A DNA stretch of 64,000 nucleotides from CAVTAV01 sp963732795 (GTDB lineage Bacteria > Pseudomonadota > Alphaproteobacteria > CAVTAV01), in the NCBI GenBank assembly GCA_963732795.1, contig CAVTAV010000006.1:434001-498000 (forward strand), given 5' to 3'. Every line of letters begins with the position of its first letter. Position 1 is the first letter of the stretch. The notes beneath the pieces are model-generated. The model ran no database searches and had not been told where the DNA came from. It saw nothing but the letters and a program-made list of their open reading frames with translations. This document shows, piece by piece, positions 1 to 7,091 of the stretch. A program made the translations under genes and the position numbers.

Positions 1-522
1 GTCCGGCGGATAGGAATCGGGCAGAAAGATATCGTGGAAATGGACGAGGGTGCCGGCGGAAAGCCGCGGCAGGATCTCGTCCAGAACGAACGCCACGTCG
101 CTCCCCGGCGCGTGACGGTGGCTCGAATCGATCACCAGCATGTCGCCCGATTCGAGCGCGCTGAATCGATCGACAGGCACCTCCTGGACCCTGACCTTCA
201 AATGCTCGACCGGCAGCACGTCGGGGGATCGCTTCGGGGCCGGATCGATGGTCGTGATGGCGGTCTCCAGCCCTTCGTCGGATGCTCCCCGGACGAGGAA
301 GCGGGTCGAATGTCCCGCGCCGACCTCGATGATCCGCTTAGGTTTCAGCGCACGCACCAGCACATAGGCAAGCGCCCCGTCGAGCCGAGGAAACCAGTCC
401 TGGTTCCAGCGCGGCGCGGGCGGCGGGGCATGGCCGATCTTGAGGAGATCCGCGCGGTAATGCTCGACGATCTCCATCACGTGGCGGAACGACGGCCGGT
501 GCTTCTCGAAGAACTCGATCAC
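1..522 (-). CDS. class I SAM-dependent methyltransferase (3' end beyond the window)
   Basis: The first 174 residues are visible; the C-terminus lies off the left edge. A Rossmann motif I (IIEVGAGHS, residues 64-72), an acidic motif II region (TTIDPAP, 91-97) and a motif IV-like LVIDSSHRH (about 130-138) followed by VHFHDIF (160-166) mark a class I methyltransferase of the methyltransferase_24 type. The substrate cannot be told. The start is a GTG that overlaps the stop of the upstream MBL-fold gene by four bases (GTGA), so the two are probably translationally coupled and belong to one minus-strand operon with the response regulator. Confidence 0.8.
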   Translation of the reverse strand, partial: MIEFFEKHRPSFRHVMEIVEHYRADLLKIGHAPPPAPRWNQDWFPRLDGALAYVLVRALKPKRIIEVGAGHSTRFLVRGASDEGLETAITTIDPAPKRSPDVLPVEHLKVRVQEVPVDRFSALESGDMLVIDSSHRHAPGSDVAFVLDEILPRLSAGTLVHFHDIFLPDSYPPD

Positions 523-1355
523 AGGGTCAGCACCATCCCGTCACGGGCGACGACCGAGCCGGGCCGCGCGTCGGCAACCGCGCGGGCGACCGCATCCATC
601 GCCGCGTCGTCCGCCTCGGGGTCGTGATGAAAGACGACGAAGGTCGCGACGCCCGCAGCCTCCGCCAGCCGCACGCCCTCCTGCCAGGTCGAATGGCCCC
701 AGCCCACCTTGGGCGCGAAGCGTTCGTCGGAGAAAGTGCTGTCATAGATGAAGAGATCGGCGCCGGAGATCAGATCGAGGATCGTGCGATCAAGCTTGCC
801 GGGCACATGCTCGGTATCGGTGACATAGGCGATCGACCGGCCTTCGAAATCGACCCGGTAGCCCGTTGCCCGGTCGGGATGGCGCAGCGGTGCGGTTCTA
901 AGCGCGACGCCGGGCGTCGGCTCCAGGGTTTCGCCCGCACCGAAGATCCGGATATCGAACCCGACCCGCATATCCTTCAAGCGCAGCGGAAAGATCGGCG
1001 GCCCCATCAGGGTTTCGAGCACGCGCTGCACCGCCTCCTCATTCGCCAAATGCCCGGCCCAGAGCCGGCACACACTGCCGCGCGGCCGGTGCATGGCGAA
1101 ATAGGACAACCCGCAAACATGGTCGAGATGGGTGTGGGTGAGGAAGAGATCGAAATCCTCGGGCGTACCGTCATGGGGATTCGCCCGCGCGAAGGCCTGC
1201 AACCCGGTCCCCGCATCGAACAGCAGGCGCGCCTCGCCGCATTTCACTTCAAGACATGAGGTATTGCCGCCATAGATCACGGTGTCGCGGCCGGAAACGG
1301 GCGTCGAGCCGCGGGTGCCCCAGAACGTGACCGAAAAGGCCCGCGCGTCGCTCAC
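519..1355 (-). CDS. MBL-fold metallo-hydrolase
   Basis: A 278-residue protein of the metallo-beta-lactamase fold. It has the N-terminal FWGTRGS signature (11-17), DAGTG (47-51), the metal-binding THTHLDH (73-79), YVTD (177-180), IYDST (204-208) and late histidines (GHSTWQ and FHHDP, about 220-246). The family includes phosphodiesterases and RNase Z/PhnP-like enzymes; the substrate here is unknown. Its ATG overlaps the stop of the response-regulator gene (ATGA), and its own stop overlaps the next GTG. This gives a tightly packed three-gene operon: regulator, hydrolase, methyltransferase. Confidence 0.85.
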   Translation of the reverse strand: MSDARAFSVTFWGTRGSTPVSGRDTVIYGGNTSCLEVKCGEARLLFDAGTGLQAFARANPHDGTPEDFDLFLTHTHLDHVCGLSYFAMHRPRGSVCRLWAGHLANEEAVQRVLETLMGPPIFPLRLKDMRVGFDIRIFGAGETLEPTPGVALRTAPLRHPDRATGYRVDFEGRSIAYVTDTEHVPGKLDRTILDLISGADLFIYDSTFSDERFAPKVGWGHSTWQEGVRLAEAAGVATFVVFHHDPEADDAAMDAVARAVADARPGSVVARDGMVLTL

Positions 1356-2041
1356 GGCAGGAGGCGGTAGCCGCCCTTGTCGGTCACCAACAGGCTCGCC
1401 CTGGCCGGGTCCTTTTCGATCTTCTGACGCAGCCGGTAGATATGGGTTTCGAGCGTATGGGTGGTGACCGCCGAGTTATAACCCCAGACCTCGTTCAGCA
1501 GCACGTCGCGGCTGACCGGGTCCTTGCCGGCGCGATAGAGATAGCGAAGGATCGCGGTCTCCTTCTCGGTCAGGCGGATCTTGGCGTCGGAATCCGAATC
1601 GACCAGCAGCTTGAGGCCGGGCTGGAAGGTGTAGCGCCCGACCGTGAAGACGGCGTCCTCGCTCTGCTCGTGCTGGCGGAGCTGGGCCCGGATGCGCGCC
1701 AAGAGCACGTTGAAGCGGAACGGCTTGGCGACATAATCGTTGGCGCCGGCCTCCAGCCCCAGGATCTCGTCGGAATCGGAATCGGACGCCGTCAGCATGA
1801 TCACCGGCATCGCCGCGCCCTGACGGCGCATCTGGCGGCAGACCTCGCGGCCGTCCGTGTCCGGGAGGCCGACATCGAGAATCACGATGTCGATATGGCC
1901 TTGCCTGACCGCGGCCAGCGCCTCCTGGCCCGTGCCGACGACACTCGCCGCGAACTCGTCGTGGAGCACCAGCTGGTCGGCCAGCGTCTGGGTGAGCGTC
2001 GTATCATCGTCGACGAGCAGGATGTGCTTTTTCGAGGCCAT
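1352..2041 (-). CDS. OmpR-family response regulator transcription factor
   Basis: 229 residues. The receiver domain (about 5-120) has acidic DDD (11-13), the phosphorylatable D56, T85 and K107 in YVAKPF. The C-terminal winged helix (about 130-229) is OmpR/PhoB type. The ATG at 2041 is chosen because the receiver domain starts four residues later; reading further upstream gives arginine-rich sequence antisense to ribA. No histidine kinase gene is adjacent, so the partner is unknown. The gene heads a minus-strand operon and is divergent from ribA across about 95 bases, which must hold both promoters. Confidence 0.9.
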   Translation of the reverse strand: MASKKHILLVDDDTTLTQTLADQLVLHDEFAASVVGTGQEALAAVRQGHIDIVILDVGLPDTDGREVCRQMRRQGAAMPVIMLTASDSDSDEILGLEAGANDYVAKPFRFNVLLARIRAQLRQHEQSEDAVFTVGRYTFQPGLKLLVDSDSDAKIRLTEKETAILRYLYRAGKDPVSRDVLLNEVWGYNSAVTTHTLETHIYRLRQKIEKDPARASLLVTDKGGYRLLP

Positions 2042-2136
2042 ATGGTCCCTTACGGATGAGCGTCGGTGGCTTCGGCACGCTACTATACCCGGAATCATAT
2101 GGTTTTCAGCAGTCATCGCGCTATGATCCCGCGCGC

Positions 2137-3258
2137 ATGGACAGCAACCTACCGTCGGAGCCGATCGAAGCCCGCGCCGCCCGGCGCTTCCGGACGGCCA
2201 TTGCCGCGCTTCGCCGAGGCGCACCGGTCCTTGTGACGGGCGCCGCAGGCGTGGAGATCGTCCTTGCGGCCGAGCTCGCGACCGACGATCTCCTGGCCCT
2301 GACCCGGCAATGGGCCAGCGCCGCACCGGGCCTCCTCATCACCGCGAATCGGGCCGCGATCCTCCATGTCCTGCCGACCGGCGAGGACGTGATCCTGCTG
2401 CCGCTCGACGATCATTACGACGCCGCAATGATCCGCGCTCTGATTGATCCGACCCATGATCTCGACGGCACGATGCGCGGACCCTTGAAGCGCTCCAAAG
2501 CGGCAGTGACGACGCCAAGCCGGGCGGCGATGGAGCTGGTCAAGGCGGCGCTCCTCCTGCCGGCCATCGTGGCCGCACCCGTTGCGGCGGACGAGGCCTG
2601 GGCCGAGGCGCGGGGCATTTCCGTCGTGTCCGTCGAGGAGATCGCTCTCATGGCCGAGGCCGGCGCGCCGCCGGTTCTCGATCGGGTCGTCGCCGCCAAT
2701 GTGCCGCTCGAAGGGGCCGAGGCCTCGCGCATCGTCGCCTTCCGCCCCGGGGACGGCGGGCCGGAGCATCTCGCCATCGTCATCGGACAGCCGACAGCCG
2801 ACGCGCCGGTGCTGGTGCGGCTTCATTCGGAATGCCTGACCGGCGATCTTCTGGGCTCGCTCAAATGCGATTGCGGGGCGCAGCTCAAAGGCGCGATCCA
2901 CACCATCGCCGAGGCGGGCTCGGGCGTCGTGCTCTATCTCGCCCAGGAAGGCCGCGGCATCGGCCTCGTCAACAAGCTCCGCGCCTATCGCCTGCAGGAA
3001 CAGGGCTTCGACACGATCGAGGCGAACGAGCGGCTCGGCTTCAAAGGCGACGAGCGCGGCTTCCGGGTCGCCGCCGAGATGCTGAAGGCATTGGGCTTTA
3101 CGACCATCCGGCTGCTGACCAACAATCCGGACAAGGTCGCGGCCTTGGAAGCGGAGGGGATCACCGTCGCCGAGCGCGTGCCGCATGCCTTCCCGCCCAA
3201 CAACCACAACGAATCCTATCTCGCGACCAAGAAGAAGCGCAGCGGGCACTATTTATGA
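2137..3258 (+). CDS. ribA: GTP cyclohydrolase II with degenerate RibB-like N-terminal domain
   Basis: GTP cyclohydrolase II opens the imidazole ring of GTP in the first step of riboflavin synthesis. Of 373 residues, the C-terminal half (about 185-373) carries RLHSEC (228-233) and the zinc ligands C233, C244 and C246, plus QEGRGIGL (270-277). The first 180 residues are an RibBA-like domain in which I do not recognise the acidic and histidine catalytic motifs of DHBP synthase, so the protein is probably monofunctional. The ATG at 2137 avoids an upstream extension of low-complexity sequence. The stop overlaps the start of the L,D-transpeptidase gene (ATGA). Confidence 0.92.
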   Translation: MDSNLPSEPIEARAARRFRTAIAALRRGAPVLVTGAAGVEIVLAAELATDDLLALTRQWASAAPGLLITANRAAILHVLPTGEDVILLPLDDHYDAAMIRALIDPTHDLDGTMRGPLKRSKAAVTTPSRAAMELVKAALLLPAIVAAPVAADEAWAEARGISVVSVEEIALMAEAGAPPVLDRVVAANVPLEGAEASRIVAFRPGDGGPEHLAIVIGQPTADAPVLVRLHSECLTGDLLGSLKCDCGAQLKGAIHTIAEAGSGVVLYLAQEGRGIGLVNKLRAYRLQEQGFDTIEANERLGFKGDERGFRVAAEMLKALGFTTIRLLTNNPDKVAALEAEGITVAERVPHAFPPNNHNESYLATKKKRSGHYL

Positions 3259-3766
3259 CCCCGCGCATGGTCGTGCATGGTGACGGCCGGCTGATCTGGC
3301 GCGCCAAGACCTATCATGCCGCCCTCGGCGCCGCGGGGATCGCCCGCGACAAGCGGGAGGGCGACAAGGCGACGCCGGTCGGCATCTTTCCCCTGCGCCG
3401 CGTGCTCTACCGCCCCGATCGCCTCGACCCGCCTCGGACGCGCTCCCCGTCTCGCCCCTCCGCCCCGAGGACGGCTGGTGCGACGACCCGGCAGACGCGC
3501 AGTACAACCGGCCGGTAACACGGCCTTATCCCGCAAGCAGCGAAACCTTGTGGCGGCAAGACGAGGTCTACGACGTGATCGTCGTTCTCGGCCACAATGA
3601 CGACCCTGTCGTTCCCGGCGCAGGCAGCGCTATTTTCCTCCATGTCGCCCGCGCCGATTTCGCACCGACCGAAGGCTGCGTGGCGCTGGCCAAAGCGGAT
3701 CTGCTGGAGATTCTCGCGGATTGCGGGCCCGACGTCGAAATCGAAATCCAGGCGACTAGCGCCTAG
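3255..3766 (+). CDS. L,D-transpeptidase (YkuD-like) family protein, frame-disrupted
   Basis: The reading starts with the ATG overlapping the ribA stop and runs to about 3425 (MVVHGDGRLIWRAK, GDKATPVGIFPLR). It then continues one frame back with DGWCDDP, YDVIVVLGHN, IFLH and TEGCVAL, the last holding the catalytic cysteine of L,D-transpeptidases. One base seems to be missing near 3425-3432, where a CCG-CCC-TCG reading is expected. Restoring it gives 170 residues, normal for this cytosolic-looking short YkuD group, which lacks a signal peptide here. It ends in a CTAG shared with the stop of yggS on the other strand. Confidence 0.8.
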
Positions 3767-4459
3767 GCCGCCGTCTCCCGTGCCCCGAAGATTGCGCTAC
3801 CGACCCGGACATGGGTCGCGCCCAGGCGTACCGCGGTTTCGAAATCGCCGGACATCCCCATGCTGAGGCCCGTAAGGCCGTTGCGGGCGGCGATCTTGGC
3901 GAGCAGGGCGAAATGGAGGGCCGGCTCCTCGTCGACCGGCGGAATGCACATGAGGCCCATGACATCGAGGCCGTGCTTGTCCCGACACGCCGCGATAAAA
4001 CGATCCGCCTCGCCGGGCGTCACGCCGGCTTTCTGGGGCTCCTCGCCGGTATTGACCTGGATGAAATAGCAGCGGCGCAGCCCCGTCTTCGCCTGTTCGG
4101 CGGCGAGCGCCCGCGCCAGCTTCTCGCGATCGACGGTCTGGATCACATCGAACAAGGCCATCGCCTGGGCGACCTTGTTGGTCTGCAAGGGTCCGATCAG
4201 ATGGAGCTCGATATCGGGGTGGGCCGCCCGCAGGTCGGGCCATTTCGCCGCGGCTTCCTGGACCCGGTTCTCGCCGAACACGCGGTGACCGGCCTCGAGC
4301 GCAGGGCGGATGCGGGCGGCGTCATGAGTTCTTGGTGACGGCAACCAGCGTGACCGCCCCTTCCGGCCGGCCGGCCGCGCGCTCGGCGTCATGGATCCGC
4401 GCCTTGATCGCGGCCAGATTGGCGGTAACATCCGCCGGGCTCTCGATAGCCTCCGTCAT
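3763..4459 (-). CDS. YggS family pyridoxal phosphate homeostasis protein (PLPBP), frame-disrupted
   Basis: A PLP-binding, alanine-racemase-fold protein that buffers PLP. Seen: ENRVQEA, HLIGPLQTNK, VNTGEEPQKAG, GLMCIPP, LSMGMSGDFE and the C-terminal VRVGSAIFG, all characteristic. Read from the ATG at 4459, the protein reaches VAVTK, whose K43 should be the Schiff-base lysine, and then hits an early stop. One extra base near 4330 (AAGAACTC for AAGACTC) explains this; removing it gives 231 residues, the usual size. The gene diverges from the thiE-like gene with only 15 bases between starts. Confidence 0.88.
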
Positions 4460-4474
4460 GTATGCCCCACCGGC

Positions 4475-5113
4475 ATGGAGAATCCCCTGACCGCCCTCCG
4501 GACCCTAGCAAAGCAAGCGCTCAAGCTCAATCGCACCGCCCGGCTCCGGCGCGGCCGCGACGGCCGGATTCTGCCCCCGCTCGTCATGATTACGGATACG
4601 GAACGACAGCGTGAACCTCTAGCCCCTCTCGGCCTTTTGCCGCCGCGATCCATGGTAATCCTGCGCGACTACGACCATCCCGACCGGGCGCGGCTCGCCC
4701 AGGATCTGGCCCGCGCGTGCCGACGGCTCGGCCTCTTGTTCCTGGTCGCCGGATCGCCCGAGCTTGCCGCCCGGGTCCGTGCCGACGGCATCCATCTGCC
4801 GGAGCGTCTTGCCCATCGCGCCCGGGATGCCCGGCGGCGGCATGAGCACTGGCTCATCACGGTCGCGGCCCATGGGGCGTCGGCGATCCGGCGGGCGCGC
4901 GATGTCGGAGCCGATGCCGTGCTGTTGGGCCCGGTCTTTCCGACTCGAAGCCATCCGGGCGCCCGGACCCTCGGGCCATCACGCTTTGCCGCTCTCGTTA
5001 CCCGGGCCGAATTGCCGGTCTATGCGCTTGGGGGAATTTCGGCCGAAACGGCCCGACATCTCGCGCTCTCGGGCGCGGTCGGCCTTGCCGCCATCGATGC
5101 GTTTAGAATTTGA
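4475..5113 (+). CDS. thiamine phosphate synthase family protein (ThiE/TenI-like)
   Basis: 212 residues with the TMP synthase/TenI barrel: MITD (38-41), ILRDYD, a GADAVLLGPVFPT strand-loop for the phosphate, and YALGGI near the C-terminus. Canonical ThiE would join HMP-PP and thiazole phosphate. The HLPE segment differs from the usual HLGQ.D of ThiE, so either a divergent ThiE or a TenI-type paralogue is possible. No other thi gene is nearby. The start is the ATG at 4475; the 3' end overlaps the convergent outer-membrane gene by 11 bases. Confidence 0.75.
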   Translation: MENPLTALRTLAKQALKLNRTARLRRGRDGRILPPLVMITDTERQREPLAPLGLLPPRSMVILRDYDHPDRARLAQDLARACRRLGLLFLVAGSPELAARVRADGIHLPERLAHRARDARRRHEHWLITVAAHGASAIRRARDVGADAVLLGPVFPTRSHPGARTLGPSRFAALVTRAELPVYALGGISAETARHLALSGAVGLAAIDAFRI

Positions 5114-6173
5114 CGTTGCCGCCGAGGAAGACGACGCCTTCATCGCTCTGCTGCTGGTCGACCGTCACGCTGCTATAGCTGAAATACTGCAGACCGCCGC
5201 CGAAGCTGATGCCCGGCCGCAGCCGATAGGCCGCGCCGAACTCGAAGGCGTAGATACGGTTGTCCGGATTGATCCGGAACAGCAGTCCGCGGCCGGCTTG
5301 GCCGGTCGAGCTCGTGAACTGCAGATTGGTCGAGAACGCGCCCCGGCGATAATTCAAGCCGACGTCGTAGGCGGTCTGGACACCGAGAAGATTGGCTTCG
5401 TCGCGCTGCACCGACGCACCTAGGGACAGGCCGGAATAGCCGACATTGACGCCGAGATTGTAAATCTTCCGGCCGCTGCCGATGAGCGGCGCGTTGAGGA
5501 ACGCGCCCGCCAGGCCGGTCGACACTCTGCTCGTCAGGAGCGAGGAGGACACGCCGATTTCGAAGCCCTTGCCGGTCAACGGCCGGCTGCCGTCCGACAG
5601 GTAGGAAATGCCGAAATGCACCGAAGCGTAGCGCGGGGTGAACGACCACATCGAGCCGCTGTTCATGCCGGCCGCCAGCGAGCTGCCGACGCCGACGCCG
5701 CCGACCGAAAGACCGCTCAGAGCGGAGCTGCGGGTCGCAAGCGACAAGGCCGGGGCCGACGGGTCCGCGGTGCCGGCGGCCTTGGGGAGCCGGCTGCTCA
5801 AATCGCTCGCCTCGATGGAATCGGAGCCGCTTTCGAGATAGACGAAGGCGCCGTCGCCCTTCGCCGCCGAGGCGGGATCATCGAGGGGGATTTCGACGCC
5901 GATCTTGGCCGAGCCGTTCGCCGCCCGGCTCGCGGTCACCTTGACGGCCGATTTGGCTTGCGTCGGCACTGGAGCGGGGCTCGGCGCGGGCGTCTCGGCG
6001 GCCTTATCCTCGTGGTGGCTCGAAAAGATGTCGAACATGCGGAGGAGGCCGGCAAATCCCTTGCCGTCGTTATTGGACGACGCGGAGGCCGCAAGCGCCG
6101 GCGTGGCGGCGAACGCCGCCAATGCGCCAACGGCGCAGCCGATCCGAAGCGCTGATTTCAGACTCTCCCGCAT
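5103..6173 (-). CDS. outer-membrane beta-barrel (porin-like) protein
   Basis: 356 residues. A signal peptide is clear (basic MRESLKSALR, then a hydrophobic stretch, cut after PALA at about residue 24). An Ala/Pro-rich linker follows (about 55-75), then a C-terminal region of alternating aromatic and small residues (about 170-356) typical of porin strands. It ends in VKF; a terminal Phe is the usual BAM recognition residue. The ATG at 6173 is preferred over a TTG at 6200 because it places the signal peptide at the N-terminus. Substrate unknown. It is transcribed alone from the long region at 6174-6530. Confidence 0.75.
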   Translation of the reverse strand: MRESLKSALRIGCAVGALAAFAATPALAASASSNNDGKGFAGLLRMFDIFSSHHEDKAAETPAPSPAPVPTQAKSAVKVTASRAANGSAKIGVEIPLDDPASAAKGDGAFVYLESGSDSIEASDLSSRLPKAAGTADPSAPALSLATRSSALSGLSVGGVGVGSSLAAGMNSGSMWSFTPRYASVHFGISYLSDGSRPLTGKGFEIGVSSSLLTSRVSTGLAGAFLNAPLIGSGRKIYNLGVNVGYSGLSLGASVQRDEANLLGVQTAYDVGLNYRRGAFSTNLQFTSSTGQAGRGLLFRINPDNRIYAFEFGAAYRLRPGISFGGGLQYFSYSSVTVDQQQSDEGVVFLGGNVKF

Positions 6174-6530
6174 CGTTGTTTCCGTCCCTATCCTCCCCAA
6201 GCTACGGACCCGATTTACGGGCTGGCGAGGAGCCTTTTTGGCGTGTTCTTAGTACACTCCACCGCGCGGCACAAATCAAGGGTTTGCTTTAAATTTTCGG
6301 GCGTAGCGGCCTATTTGCAACGACCATTACGAGATCTGGTGACAGTTCGATGACAATCAAGACCGGCGGCCTGTGGAAACGCCTGTTTCGCGCCGCTTCG
6401 GGACAGCGTAGGATCGCGAATCAGCCGAGGAAGATTGTTGTTCTTTGCCCTTCGGGCCGCTAAAAGGGCTGTTCTTCGGGGAATTTGTCGCGTGGGCCGG
6501 CTTGTCCGGCCGAATCGGAGCGTATCGGCG
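6174..6530. promoter_or_regulatory. divergent intergenic region between the outer-membrane protein and the DUF3576 gene
   Basis: 357 bases without a credible gene; short open frames here have no family features. It is richer in A/T (about 6280-6300 and 6330-6350) than its surroundings. A GGCCGG/CCGGCC hairpin lies at about 6495-6512, shortly upstream of the DUF3576 start, and could be leader structure. It must supply promoters in both directions. Confidence 0.5.
6251..6279 (-). promoter_or_regulatory. candidate sigma70-type promoter of the outer-membrane gene
   Basis: On the minus strand TTGATT (6279-6274) is separated by 17 bases from TGTACT (6256-6251). Each matches the sigma70 consensus at four of six positions. 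Transcription would start near 6244, leaving a leader of about 70 bases. Assigned by eye only. Confidence 0.35.
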
Positions 6531-7016
6531 ATGACGGGAAAAGGCTTCAGGCCGCATGTTTTAAGACTGGCGCTGGCGGGTTTTTGCTGCGCGACGGTGC
6601 TCGCCGGCTGCGCCCATCACTCGGACCAGCAGGACGCGGATCCCTTCGGCACCCGGTTCTTCGCCCCGACCGAGAAATCCGGTCCCGCCGCGCGGGTGAA
6701 CGGGCTGCTCTGGCGCGCCAGCCTCGAGACCCTCAATTTCATGCCGATCGAGAAGGCGGACCCGGTCGCCGGGCTCATCACCTCCGACTGGTATTCCGCG
6801 CCGGAAGTGCCGAACGAGCGGGTCAAGGTCGAGGTCATCATCCTCGGCCGCGCGCTCCGCGCCGATACGCTGCGGGTCACGGTGTTCCGCCAGGTCAAGG
6901 GTTCGGGCGGCGCTTGGGTCGAAGCCGATACCCAGCCCGGCACCGCCGACAAGATCGAGGACGCCATCCTGACCATGGCCCGACAGATCCGGCTCCGCGA
7001 GGTCGACAACGGCTGA
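6531..7016 (+). CDS. DUF3576 domain-containing lipoprotein
   Basis: 161 residues. A lipoprotein signal peptide ends in LAGC with C27 as the acylated residue. The rest matches the DUF3576 family known from alphaproteobacteria (NGLLWRASLETL, ITSDWYS, KVEVIILGRAL, FRQ). Function is not established. In this class the gene stands directly before leuS, lptE and holA, as here, which hints at a cell-envelope role linked to LptE. The ATG at 6531 puts the signal peptide at the N-terminus; open frame extends upstream but encodes no conserved sequence. Confidence 0.85.
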   Translation: MTGKGFRPHVLRLALAGFCCATVLAGCAHHSDQQDADPFGTRFFAPTEKSGPAARVNGLLWRASLETLNFMPIEKADPVAGLITSDWYSAPEVPNERVKVEVIILGRALRADTLRVTVFRQVKGSGGAWVEADTQPGTADKIEDAILTMARQIRLREVDNG

Positions 7017-7091
7017 AAAGCTGCGGCGACGACCGGTCCATCTTCTTGAGAACAGTCACGACGCCACCAGCGGGAACAGATCGCAGGATCG

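Noticed and set aside
2149..3249. A 366-codon minus-strand open frame across ribA
   Set aside because: Antisense shadow of ribA with no motif.
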